NCBI GenBank assembly: GCA_022447525.1
Contig: JAKVBA010000039.1
Coordinates: forward strand, 1 to 41,281
Length of the DNA stretch: 41,281 nt
Source: Gammaproteobacteria bacterium
Lineage (GTDB): Bacteria > Pseudomonadota > Gammaproteobacteria > Arenicellales > Arenicellaceae
Reading direction: 5' to 3'
The notes under the pieces are model-generated. The model searched no databases and was not told the origin of the DNA. It saw nothing but the letters and a program-made list of their open reading frames with translations. The position numbers and the translations under genes are program-made. Positions 7,888 to 18,700 of the stretch are shown here, piece after piece (position 1 is the first letter of the stretch; the number at the start of each line of letters is the position of its first letter).

Positions 7888-8981
7888 ATGTCAGAATTAG
7901 CTAGTTTACTTAGATCCATTTTGATTTGAGATGGCTTTGTAAACGTGGACCATAAGCGTCGATTCAAACCTTTAAAAATAGTCTCATATTGTTTATTGAG
8001 GGTTTGATCGGCGTGTACGTTGCGGATATAAATCTTTTTTACTTGCTTGGGAAATTCTCTCGCTATCTGAGCATACGCTTGAGCGTCCTGCTCTCCGCTG
8101 TCGCCAACTAAAACAAACTTTCGTTTTGGATATCTTTGCATAATTTCCTTGATCGCGATTGGTTTAGTAATGAGTCCACTCTTGAATAAATTAAGAAAAG
8201 TTTCGTCTTTAATTCTTACTTTTTTGAGCGAAAATGATGCCCATGGAAAATTAAACTCGCACATAAACTCGTTCAATGGAGCGTAAAGTTGCCATGGAGA
8301 TGATGATACAAAGTGAAACCTTGCTCCTTGTTTCGCCCATTTTTGATAAAGCTCGGGCATACCTTCAATGGCCTCAAATGGTTGGAAGAATGCCGCCTCG
8401 AACATTTTTTTTCGATCATTGATGTAACTTAGCTTCACAGTATCGTCTATATCGCTTATTACCGAGACGCCTCTCGGTCTAATAAACGACAATGAACCGA
8501 CAAAGCTTCGCTGGTCAGATTCCCTCAGAATTGCATTAAAGGAGACGGTCTTATCAACACTTATCTTAAGGTCCTGATCAGGAATTCTAATCAGGCCCAT
8601 GAACTGTCCATTTGGTGCGCTTTTTGGAAGTTCGTATAATTGATCAAAGAGATCAATGATGATTCTTTTACTTCGTTCGTTATCCACTGTGAATAAATTA
8701 AGACGACGCTTAAATATGGGTTTTGTCTTGTTATCAACCTTTAGACCGTATTTTCTGTCTAAAAGTTCACCGATCAGCTTTCTAATTGTCCAGCTTGATT
8801 GTGGTTCATAGACCCAGCCATGCACAGGTATGTGCCATTCCATGGTTTCTTCATTTAGCGAGGCGGTTGTGTTGAAGAAAACCAGCTCTTCATCTCGCTT
8901 GAGGTTGGATACTGTTTTATCGAAGTCAACGCCGACAGCATTCAATGCTTTAGCGAGCAAGTTTATATTCACAATTGGCAT
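7884..8981 (-). CDS. APP1-type (DUF2183) phosphatidate phosphatase family protein
   Basis: A 365-aa protein whose second half carries the App1 catalytic domain. The HAD-like motif SDIDDTVK (176-183, with Asp177 and Asp179 as likely catalytic residues) is followed by FHFVSSSPWQLYAPL (motif II, with the serines) and FVLVGDSGEQDAQAYAQIA (motif IV). This order is characteristic of DUF2183, named after yeast App1, a Mg-dependent phosphatidate phosphatase. The N-terminal ~170 residues are the less conserved beta-rich region usual in the family. No signal peptide is present. It is transcribed divergently from the S4-domain gene, 75 bp away, and converges on ndh with a tiny overlap. The family is clear; the substrate in bacteria is inferred. 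Confidence 0.82.
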   Translation of the reverse strand: MPIVNINLLAKALNAVGVDFDKTVSNLKRDEELVFFNTTASLNEETMEWHIPVHGWVYEPQSSWTIRKLIGELLDRKYGLKVDNKTKPIFKRRLNLFTVDNERSKRIIIDLFDQLYELPKSAPNGQFMGLIRIPDQDLKISVDKTVSFNAILRESDQRSFVGSLSFIRPRGVSVISDIDDTVKLSYINDRKKMFEAAFFQPFEAIEGMPELYQKWAKQGARFHFVSSSPWQLYAPLNEFMCEFNFPWASFSLKKVRIKDETFLNLFKSGLITKPIAIKEIMQRYPKRKFVLVGDSGEQDAQAYAQIAREFPKQVKKIYIRNVHADQTLNKQYETIFKGLNRRLWSTFTKPSQIKMDLSKLANSDI

Positions 8982-9056
8982 AGTCTTGGTCGTTTTCGAG
9001 AGTTTCTATCTTTAAATTACCAGTGTTGATTTTACAGGTCTGCTAAACTCTGGTGA

Positions 9057-9269
9057 ATGAATAAAGTATTGATTAATCGCGAACCAGTTGAGCTCTTCAA
9101 ATTATTAAAGTTCGAGGGCTTGGCGGCTACTGGTGGAGAGGCCAAAATTGTCATCGATGAGGGCTTAGTAACAGTCAATGGACAGCCAGAAATGCGAAAA
9201 CGACGTAAAATGATGTCAGGAGATGTATTCGAGTTTGAAGGCGAAAGCTACCTGCTGGAACTTGAATAG
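9057..9269 (+). CDS. S4-domain RNA-binding protein (YbcJ-like)
   Basis: A 70-aa protein that is essentially one S4 domain: FKLLKFEGLAATGGEAKIVIDEGLVTVNGQPEMRKRRKM, then GDVFEFEGESYLLEL. The G-x-A-K-x-x-I-x-x-G-x-V-x-V-N-G pattern and the basic RKRRK patch are what the stand-alone YbcJ family shows. These proteins bind structured RNA, probably rRNA or tRNA. Length matches the family (about 70 aa). It lies alone, divergent from the APP1-like gene and convergent with the TPR protein gene. Confidence 0.88.
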   Translation: MNKVLINREPVELFKLLKFEGLAATGGEAKIVIDEGLVTVNGQPEMRKRRKMMSGDVFEFEGESYLLELE

Positions 9270-9324
9270 ATCACGCTAATCTGAGTGGTCACCTTTGACT
9301 TCATGAGATTTAATTACTACCCAG

Positions 9325-11595
9325 CTATTTCGACAAAATGCGCTCTAAGGTCTCTTTAGCCTTTTCAATAACTGTATTCCAGCTTTGATCAGCCGCTTTT
9401 CGCACTAGTTGTGTATTTAAGTACCAATTACTTTGAGTTTCATGTGTCCCCCAGCACCAATCCAGTTGCTTCGATAATAAGCAGACCGTGGGCTTACCCA
9501 TTGCCCCACTTAAATGCGCAATTGTGCTGTTTACACAAATAACCGCGTCCAGTTGATCAATAACATCCGCTGCATGAGCATAACTCACGAGTTCGGCTTC
9601 AAGGTTTACGATGTTGGCGCTATCCAGCTGTGATTTATCTTCATTATTTAACTGAGTTTGCAGACTAAAAAACTTTATACCTTCTAGGGTGCAAAGTTCT
9701 AGCATTGTGGCTAGATCACATGAGCTGTTTGTCGGTTCGGACTTATCGCTCCAAACGATTCCTACTTTTTTGCTACCAGAATTCTCGATACGTTGTACGA
9801 GCTTTTGGCTTGGCACATTAATATAAGGTTGGTCGGGTGTAGTGGATTGCTCGATCCCAAGCGCCCAAGGAAGTGACAGTAAAGGACAATATACGTCGAA
9901 AAGATCGGCCGACAGATTGCTATTTGATCGTGCTTCATCCACCCCGTCTATCGAAGCAAACACCAATCGTAATGACTCTGGGCAGACAATGATAACTCGC
10001 TTGCACCTCTCACGTGCTTCTTTTATGAAGCGCGCGAGTAACAAAGAGCTACCATCGCCAATTTCAGTATGAATCAATAGATTTTTATCTGAGATATCCT
10101 CGCCGCTCCACTTCGGTTGAGAGCAATTAAGCCTATTTTGATTTGGCATTTTCCAACGCCATTCTAGGTCTGACCAGCCTGCCTTATAGTTTTCAAGCTT
10201 CAAATTGATCTGTGCGCGGTTTACATAAGCGGGAGCAAACTTTTTATCCGTTGCGATGGCCGAATTAAAGTGGCTAGTTGCTGCATCAAAATCATGTTGC
10301 TCCGACATCAGTTGGCCGAGTGCTAACAGTGCATTAGTATGCTTTGGCTGTAGCTTTAGGCATTTTTCATACTGCTGTATTGCCTGCCTCGACTGTCGCA
10401 GTTCTCGGTAGAGGGTGCCGAGATGATAGTGCGCTTCTATATACTTAGGTTGCTCTTTAATGGCCTGAAGATAGACTTTTTCGGCATCTGCCAGTTGTCG
10501 ACTTCGGTGCAGTGCAATCGCCTTTTCAAATAACAATTGCTCCTGTTTAGGTGGTGTAAATTGCTTCACAGCTTCGTCAGGCAATGAATACGATGAGGCT
10601 ATCAATGGATCATTTAGATCAAGAAGTGCAGGGTAGGAACCTGGGACTACTTGCACAGAAAAAATCTCTTGAATTGCTTCGGAAAACTCAATATAACCCT
10701 CGGTTTTACCCGTTTCTATATCAACAATCCAAACGCCACACTTACGATCTTGTTCTCTTTCCGTTAACGGCAGCCCGGCAAAAACAGAACTTTCTCTAAC
10801 CTGAGAAAGGCCTATAAGTGCATACCTTTCGATAAAATCTATGCCTCGACAAAAGCCTGGTACCTCAGCGATCACGGTTTTTTCTCCAGTTTGTAGATCG
10901 AGCGTAATTAGTTGACCGGCACCAGACTCAAGTACCCATAACTTATTCCTGTACCATCTGGGTGAATGAGGCATCGAAAGCCCTTGAGAAATGAACTCGT
11001 TGCTTTCGATATCCATGATCATGCCACCGAATGCCTTATTCTCTCTCCAGCCGGCTGATTTATCGGATACACCCAGAGAGCTTACGTATCTAGGTTTGCC
11101 ATCTCTCATGGCCAAGCCATTTAAGTGACATCGATCGGTAAGGTCATATCCTGAAATAAATGGTGGTTTCCACTTTGGAACAAAACTATGATTGATGTCC
11201 AGTGTTCCCAAGCAGGACATCTTTGTGTTGATAATCCAGAGTTCATTCTGAGCATCGAAACTCATCTCATGGATATCGATATCACCTGTGTAATGCATGC
11301 GCCTAGGAAGAAAAGCAGAGTCATGAGTATTGACTGGTTGAACCTTGGGGCCCACAGCGGGCATATTAAAGTAATCAATTACCCTGACTCCCGATCCAAT
11401 GCTCAAACGATTTTTTTTATAGGCGACACCCATGGGTTTCGCAAGGCTAATGAAATGGGTATTTAAGGTGCTGCCAGCAGATCGAAGTAAAATCAGTTTA
11501 CCGGCTTGATAGGTTGAAACGACAACACTTGCTTTTGCTTGGTTTAAAAGGTCTGGAAACGATGTGGTATGTACACTGGAAAGTGCTTCGGCCAT
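9325..11595 (-). CDS. Three-part protein: TIGR03032-like, TPR, GT9/GT41-like domain
   Basis: A 756-aa protein in three parts. Residues ~1-340 resemble TIGR03032 proteins, a beta-propeller-like region with STYQAGKLILLR near the start, then HEMSFD, LWIINTKMSCLGTLD, CHLNGLAMRDGKPRYVSSLG and MPHSPRWYRNKLWVLESGAGQL. Residues ~365-500 form three to four TPR units (AIALHRSRQLADAEKVYLQA, AHYHLGTLYRELRQSRQAI and so on). The C-terminal ~250 residues match the glycosyltransferase-like domain found after TPRs: WSGEDISDKNLLIHTEIGDGSS, KVGIVWSDKSEP, and DVIDQLDAVICVNSTIAHLSGAMGKPTVCLL. No signal peptide is seen. It may glycosylate a protein or surface polymer, but acceptor and sugar are unknown. The boundaries are estimates. 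Confidence 0.72.
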   Translation of the reverse strand: MAEALSSVHTTSFPDLLNQAKASVVVSTYQAGKLILLRSAGSTLNTHFISLAKPMGVAYKKNRLSIGSGVRVIDYFNMPAVGPKVQPVNTHDSAFLPRRMHYTGDIDIHEMSFDAQNELWIINTKMSCLGTLDINHSFVPKWKPPFISGYDLTDRCHLNGLAMRDGKPRYVSSLGVSDKSAGWRENKAFGGMIMDIESNEFISQGLSMPHSPRWYRNKLWVLESGAGQLITLDLQTGEKTVIAEVPGFCRGIDFIERYALIGLSQVRESSVFAGLPLTEREQDRKCGVWIVDIETGKTEGYIEFSEAIQEIFSVQVVPGSYPALLDLNDPLIASSYSLPDEAVKQFTPPKQEQLLFEKAIALHRSRQLADAEKVYLQAIKEQPKYIEAHYHLGTLYRELRQSRQAIQQYEKCLKLQPKHTNALLALGQLMSEQHDFDAATSHFNSAIATDKKFAPAYVNRAQINLKLENYKAGWSDLEWRWKMPNQNRLNCSQPKWSGEDISDKNLLIHTEIGDGSSLLLARFIKEARERCKRVIIVCPESLRLVFASIDGVDEARSNSNLSADLFDVYCPLLSLPWALGIEQSTTPDQPYINVPSQKLVQRIENSGSKKVGIVWSDKSEPTNSSCDLATMLELCTLEGIKFFSLQTQLNNEDKSQLDSANIVNLEAELVSYAHAADVIDQLDAVICVNSTIAHLSGAMGKPTVCLLSKQLDWCWGTHETQSNWYLNTQLVRKAADQSWNTVIEKAKETLERILSK

Positions 11596-11733
11596 GATTA
11601 TTTTTGTTTTAAATTCCTAGTTACATGATCATACCACTTGTTTCCCACTTTTATCGCGAGGAATGCTTGGCGCAACGTGCTAATATTCGCGCCCCCAAAA
11701 GACTCTGACTCTTTGACGCTTTTCACATTAACA

Positions 11734-11748
11734 GGGGGGATAGCCCCC
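11734..11748 (+). promoter_or_regulatory. GGGGG/CCCCC hairpin in the plsC leader
   Basis: Six G (11734-11739), a four-base loop ATAG and five C (11744-11748) form a short, very stable hairpin. It ends eight bases before the upstream ATG of plsC and also holds the only purine-rich SD-like stretch there. It could hide the ribosome-binding site, but this is a guess. Confidence 0.25.
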
Positions 11749-11756
11749 GGCCTTAA

Positions 11757-12575
11757 ATGAAGCTCAAAGCGTTTTGGATCAGTATTGAATCACACTCTAG
11801 AAACGACATGACAAGACTGTTACGAACATGCCAATACCATTTGAAGATGGCGTTGATTGGGCTTTGGTGTGCACTCGTCACCATCTTGTTTTATCTCATT
11901 TCTTTCCCAGCTAATAAGAAAAAGTGGCTAGCATGGGCATATGCTCAAGCCCTAAATATGGGCGTAAGAACGATTCTTGGCGTAAAAGTAAATGTGATTG
12001 GCAGAGAAAATATGATCGCTGGCCCAGCTGTGATTATTATGAATCATCAGTCTAACTTCGATCCATTGCTACAAGGTGTGGTTTATCCTAAAAACGCGAT
12101 TATTATCGGTAAGAAAGAACTGGAAAAAATACCTCTTTGGGGGCGAATTTTTTATGCCAGCAACAATATCATGGTTGATCGACATGGCGCTGGGAAAAGT
12201 AGTTCGGCCGTTGATTTGTCGGTAGAAAGACTAAAAAACGACGATTGCTATATTTGGATTTTTCCGGAGGGAACGCGGAGCTTGGGAGGCAAGATGAATG
12301 CATTTAAAAATGGTGCTTTCAGAATGGCAATCGGAGCCGGGGTGCCTATTATCCCGATGGTATCCAAACCTCTTCAGCCGGTTCTTGACGTACCCAATAA
12401 GCTAGCTATTGGTGGCGAACATGAAATTAAAATATTACCCTGGATCTCTACTGATGGAATGAGCAACGATGATGTTGAGAATCTGATAGTTAAATGCTCG
12501 GACATTTACAGAGAAGAGTTATCTAAGTATTTGGATTGCGATCCTGACGAAGTTTTTAGGAAAGAAAAAGCCTAG
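11757..12575 (+). CDS. plsC: 1-acyl-sn-glycerol-3-phosphate acyltransferase
   Basis: Contains the acyltransferase motif I NHQSNFDP (HX4D), a glycerol-phosphate-binding block ending NNIMVDRHGAGKSS, motif III FPEGTRSLGG, and motif IV GVPIIPMV. These define the PlsC/LPLAT family, which makes phosphatidic acid from lysophosphatidic acid at the inner membrane. A hydrophobic N-terminal helix (MALIGLWCALVTILFYLI) precedes the catalytic part. From the ATG at 11757 the protein is 272 aa, about 27 longer than E. coli PlsC. An ATG at 11808 (MTRLLRTCQYH) gives 255 aa, closer to the family, and may be the true start. It is divergent from the TPR protein gene and 160 bp ahead of the alpha-2-macroglobulin gene. 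Confidence 0.9.
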   Translation: MKLKAFWISIESHSRNDMTRLLRTCQYHLKMALIGLWCALVTILFYLISFPANKKKWLAWAYAQALNMGVRTILGVKVNVIGRENMIAGPAVIIMNHQSNFDPLLQGVVYPKNAIIIGKKELEKIPLWGRIFYASNNIMVDRHGAGKSSSAVDLSVERLKNDDCYIWIFPEGTRSLGGKMNAFKNGAFRMAIGAGVPIIPMVSKPLQPVLDVPNKLAIGGEHEIKILPWISTDGMSNDDVENLIVKCSDIYREELSKYLDCDPDEVFRKEKA

Positions 12576-12756
12576 ATCAAGGCGTATTTTCCAACCTGTT
12601 GTAAGGTCAAACTGCCACTCCAGATAAAAGAATAAAAAACCGCTATTTTGTAAAGTCTTAAAAAATATTTAGAATTTCACCACAGGTTTCCCATCCTAAG
12701 GCGTTTAGATGTTGGCATACTAGCGCTAACAATGAATGAAAAAGGGTGCTGAAGAC

Positions 12757-15700
12757 ATGAAGTCATTTATCACAAGACTATTGGTTTTAGGGTGTTCACT
12801 TCTAGCGTTGGACGCAACTTATAGTCCAGCAAAATCGCAAGCGTCGGATTTAACCATACTTCGGATTACACCGACTGGAGATACGGTTAGAACAAATAAT
12901 CGTCAAATCGTAATTAAGTTTAATAAGGCCATAAAAGCGATTGGCGATTTTGCAGTAAATGAGGAGGTACCCGTACGAATTTCTCCGCAGTTAGATTGTG
13001 CATGGCGTTGGCTAGATACAACTTCTCTGGCTTGCCAACTGCAAAGAGAAGACAAATTAAAGCTCGCTACTAAATACACCGTTTCTGTCGCCAAGGGGCT
13101 GCAGAGCTTATCGGGAGCCACTTTGACTGAGTCAGTGGAACATCATTTTGTTACGCTTAGACCATCGGTTCAGAGAGTAAAACTCGAAGAGTGGGTCGAA
13201 GCAAAACGTCCAATTGCTCATATCGAATTTAATCAAGCGGTGACTGCCGAATCCGTTCTAGAATCGATCAAGTTTATTGGCAGTCACAACGGTTTCATAT
13301 CGTCAATTACTCTTCCGGAGGACCAAAACCCGTTATCTGATGAAGTTTATCTGAATTTCGATGATACCTTGGGATACAGCAGATTTCCGCGTTTGTATTA
13401 CGTTGATAGCGACCCCAACCAACAAGCAGAGTTGCGAAAACGTACTAACGCCAAAAAACAGGCTAGACGAATTTGGCGTGTCGCATTGGCAGCTGACTTG
13501 CCAAGTGCAACTGAAATCAGAGTGGGTGTATTCGGTAATCTGTATGGAGTAGAGGGGCAAGAATCTGGCGTTAAGAACGCAAAAATTCATCAGTTTACTA
13601 GTTTGCCCACATTTGAGTTTAAAGGCATCGAGTGCATTGCCGGAACGAGTAACAAGACCCTGACTCTGAGCGATAAACAAATATCAAGAGTAAACCTAAA
13701 TAGAAAAAATTCAGGGGGGGCAAATATGGGGGAGGATAAGTGCGATCCAATGGAACGCGTTGCTCTTAAATTTACTCTCCCCGTCAGCGCAAAATCTTTG
13801 GCGAATACGCTGACTCTCACAAACACCGATAATCTTGACGAGACCACTGATTTAGAAGCCGATGGCCTTTGGTCAAAAAGTTCTAATGAGTATCGTGTCA
13901 AATCGTTTTTACGAAATCGATTCAACTATGGTTCTAATGATCTTTTTAGGTTAACTGTTCCAACTGTTTTACAGGCGAATAAGGAATATCAATTGTTGTC
14001 TGATAAAAGCTTTGAGGATTTTTTTGGACACCCATTATCGAATCAAGTCAATGCTAAGTTTTATACCTCAAATCGAAAACCATCCCTGTTTTTAAATCAT
14101 TATCATTCCGTCTTGGAGTCTAATATCGACTCGGAATTACCGGTCTATATCACCAATCTAGATTCCTTAATGGTCAAAAACTACCGAGTCACTACCAGCA
14201 CCGACGGGCAGGGAGGATTTGATTTCAGCAGAGTTCTCCCCGAGGTGCCGAATACGTCTTATCGCTCACCCGTGGGTGTTAGAAGCTTGCTGGGTGGAAA
14301 ATCTGGAATCATAGCAGGCGTTCTCAGCTCTGAGCCTGCTTCCACAAGATGGTCGACAAACTCTGGTTCTCGGTTTGTCTCTCAGGTAACTCCATTCCAC
14401 GTACATGCAAAACTGGGGCATTTTGAGTCGCTGGTGTGGATAACTGATCTTACTACGGGAGAGCCAGTAAAGAACGCCAAGGTTTCAATAGAGCTAGAAA
14501 ATCTATTCAATTTATCACCGCTCAAGCCCGACTTGGCGAATGCAGTGTCTAACAACAAAGGAATCGCTCGACTTCCTGGTTTGAAGGACATTGACCCTTC
14601 GCTTGACCACATCTATGAGTATCGTAACGATAAGCCAAATTGGATTGTCAAAGTGCAAAAAGACGATAGTGTGGCGTTCCTTCCTATTATGGGGGAGTAT
14701 CGAGCTAGCACTCAGATTTGGCCCTATCTTCGTGCTAAAGGTGGTTATTTGCGATCGTGGGGCACCACGTCTCAAGGGGTTTACCGAGCGGGTGACCAGA
14801 TAGAGTTTAAACTATACGCGCGCGCACCGAACAATCAGCATTGGTCGAAACCGCCACAAGGACAATACGATGTGTCGGTGATTGATCCTAAAGGTCAGGC
14901 TCTAGCAGAATACAAGGATATAAAGCTAAACGAGTTTGGAGCCTACAGTAATAAATTTTCTACAGTAAAAACCTCTCCTATTGGATGGTACGAAGTTAGA
15001 CTCAAGTTTAAAAATCAACATACATCGCTGTCGTTAAGCCCAATTCGGGTTTTGGTTAGTGATTTCACACCTTCCCCATTTCGTACTGGAAGTGAGTTAA
15101 ACGCAGACAGCTATAACCTCGGTGACACGGTTAAAGTGGCCAACAATGCAAGAATGCATGCTGGTGGTCCATATGCAAATGCGCCCACCCGAGTTACTGC
15201 GCGATTAAATCCAAAAACGTTCAGCACTGATCACCCTGAGGCCAAGGGGTTTCGTTTTACCCATCAGAGGAATTCCAGTCAGACTTTATTTCAAGATCAA
15301 GGAAGCCTGGATAAAAATGGAGAATGGAAAACCGAATTTTTGATTGCAAATACAGAAGCACAATACGGGAAAATTAGTGTGGAAACGGCCGTTAGGGATG
15401 ACAGAGGAAAGTTTGTCGCGGCTACTTCGGGCGCCGATTTTTTTGGCCGTGATCGATTTCTCGGTTTGAAACAAAGTAAATGGGTTGAAGAGGTGGGCAA
15501 AGACGCCGAAGTTGAGTTTTTAGTAGTCGATCGAGTTGGAAAACCAGTTGCGAATGCCGATGTTAAGTTTTCTATTGAGCACCAAGTCACCAAGGCTGCG
15601 AGAGTAAAAGGTGCGGGCAATGCCTACTTAACCCAATACACTCAAGAATGGGCCCCGTTATCAGAATGCAATGAGGTTTCTGGCAAGAAAGCGAAGGTCT

Positions 15701-18700
15701 GCAAGTTTACGCCGACTCAACCTGGCTATCATCGTATCACGGCTAAATCAACCGATACTAAGTCTAGAGCTGTTTCAAACACTTTATACACTTGGGCGGT
15801 TGGAGAAGGCGCGGTGCTGTGGGATCAAGGCAATTCAAACACCATCGAAATTATTGCGGATAAATCAAATTACAAGTCCGGTGAGACGGCCAAATTTTTA
15901 GTTAAAAATCCGTTTCCAGACGCACAGGCGTTGATCACAGTAGAACGCTATGGAGTAGTGCGTAGCTGGCAACAAAAATTAAAAGGCAATACTCCGATCA
16001 TCAAAGTACCGATCACCTCTGACGATTATCCAGGCTTTTATTTGTCCATTGTTGTAGCGTCTCCTAGAGTCGATATGCCCATTGAAGATGGACAAGTGGA
16101 TCTAGGTAAACCTAGCTTTAAAATGGGTTACCTCAAGGTAGATGTCGTTGATGGACGAAAACAAATTGAGGTTAACGTTAAAACTCAAAGACAGGTGTAC
16201 AAGCCGCGGGACAACGTTGAGGTTACGGTAAAGGCTAAACCGGAGACTCGATTTACAAAGAGTGAAGATAAACGCATGGAGCTAGCGGTGGCGGTTATCG
16301 ATGAGGCCGTTTTTGACCTCAACGTTAAAGGAATGGCGTATTACGATCCATATCAGGGATTCAATCGTCTCGATAACCTTGGAGTCGCCAACTACAATCT
16401 CTTGATGAAACTGATTGGGCGCCAAAAATTTGAAAAGAAAGGTGCAAATCCAGGAGGCGGAGGCTTTGGCGCTACCGGTCCAGAAATGAGAAGTATGGAC
16501 AAGTTTGTTGCTTACTGGAACCCCTCGATTATTTTAGACTCTAAAGGGCGAGCGAAATTTGATTTTGACCTACCTGATAATTTGACCGGTTGGAGGGTTG
16601 TCGCAATGGTAGTGGATAAAGAGGCTCGAATGGGCGTTGGCAGCCACTCCTTTAAAGTAAATCAGCCCACTGAACTTCGTCCGGTTATGCCGAATCAATT
16701 GACGGCGACCGACGTCGTGGATGCTGGTTTTAGCGTGATGAATCGAACTAATAAGTCTCGAAAGATTAAAGTCGACTTGCGCGCTTCAGGCTCTGCTTTA
16801 GATGCGGGGATAGCAGAGACTAAAACTGTGGAACTAGAGCCGTTTGAAAGAAAGATAGTTTGGCTTTCGTTAACAGCTTCAAATCCTGGGGAAATGGTTC
16901 TGTTTGCGAAAGCCGAAGATGTCGCTGGAAGTCGATATAGAGATTCGGATGCTATCGAGCACAAAATTCCAGTAAATCCAAGATATGTACTTCAAACTCA
17001 AGTCAACTATGGCAGCACTGATACGAATTCTGTCATTGAGCCGATAAAATTTCCTCAAGGCATTGTCAGTGGCAAGGGTGGTCTTCAAGTAGCAATATCT
17101 TCCAGTGTCATCGGTAATATCCGCGGCGCATTTAAATACATGCGTAACTACCCTTACGCGTGCTGGGAGCAGCGTTTGAGTAAAGGTATTGCAGCCTCTC
17201 AATACCAAGTATTAAAGAAACACCTCGCAGCTAAGTCTGATGCAGTCGATTGGCCTGCAAGTCAAGGGCTTCCGCAACTGACATTGGACGTCGCTGCGCA
17301 ATTTCAAGCGTCGAACGGAGGAATGACTTATTGGATTAATCGTGATGATTACGTCAGTCCCTATTTGAGTGCGTATACGGCAATGGCCTTTGTGTGGATG
17401 CGAGAACAGGGCTATAACGTGCCCCAACAAGTTGAAACCAAGTTACATAAGTATCTCCTAGCGTATTTACGCAAAGGGGTAACTCAGCAAAGCTTCAAGT
17501 CACAATTATCAACACGTGTCTTGGCCCTTACCGCGTTGGCGAAATCTAAGCAGCTTGGTTGGGACGAGGTGGAGCGATACATGCCTCATGTGGCTGATAT
17601 GGATATTTTTGCCCAATCGTATTTATTGATGGCAAGTATTGCTGTGAATGCCAAGAGAGATATTCCACTCAAATTAAGTGACGCTATTCTGGATCAGGCA
17701 GTGCAATCTGCGGGTAAGTTTCATTTCCAAAATAGTAATTCTCACTACCCTAGTTCGCTTGGTAGCGTAATGCGAAGTAACTGTGCTGCGCTCAGTGGCC
17801 TAATGCAAGCATCAACTATATCGGTGGAAATGCGAGAGCGTCTGGGCGACCTACCCTACAAAATTGTAAGGGCGATCACACAAAATCGAGGCGCAAGAGA
17901 TCACTGGGAGAATACTCAAGAAAACGTATTTTGTATGAATGCTTTGGCCGATTACAGTGAGCAATACGAATCCATTGATCCGAACTTTGAAATAGCCGCT
18001 ACGTTTAGTAGCGCCGATAATAATGCTCCAATCAGCTTGGGAGCTGTATCTTTCGACTCATTGGATTCCGCTTCGTATGCTCTTGAAAGCAATTCGGTAA
18101 CACCCGCGCCAGAGCTCACTGGTACCGTCAATTTGAGTAAAGAGGGCGAGGGCCGATATTACTACCGCGTCAGCGCAAGCTTTGCTAAAAACGACGATGA
18201 GGCCAGGCCTGTTAACGCTGGTATTGAGGTTTATAGAGAGTATTCGGTAAAACGAGACGGTAAATGGCAATTAGTGTCCTCGCCCATTTCTCTTGAACGT
18301 GGAGAGCTGGTAAAGGTCGACCTATTCGTTTTGACTTCAGGGCCCAAAAATTTCGTTGTCGTTGATGACCCCATCCCCGCAGGCCTGGAGCCTGTAAATC
18401 GGGATTTAGCTACTGCCTCTGTGATAGATTCTGAATCGATTTTGAAGTCAGATAAACGCTCGCGTATTCATCTCTATGATCGGGTTCAGCAGTTTGGAAG
18501 ATACGGTTCGGGCTTTTACCACAAAGAGCTACGTCATGACTCGGCACGTTTTTATTCCGACTATTTGTCTGCTGGAAACCATCACCTAAGCTACACAGCA
18601 CAAGTCATTGCCAGCGGCGATTTTGCCGTAAAGCCACTAAAAGTTGAGGAAATGTATGATCCTGATGTATTTGGTCTTGGTCTTCCAGGTCGCTTAAAAA

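Noticed and set aside
12736-12756. Earlier ATG for the alpha-2-macroglobulin
   Set aside because: It adds acidic residues (KKGAED) before an otherwise normal signal peptide; the ATG at 12757 fits better.
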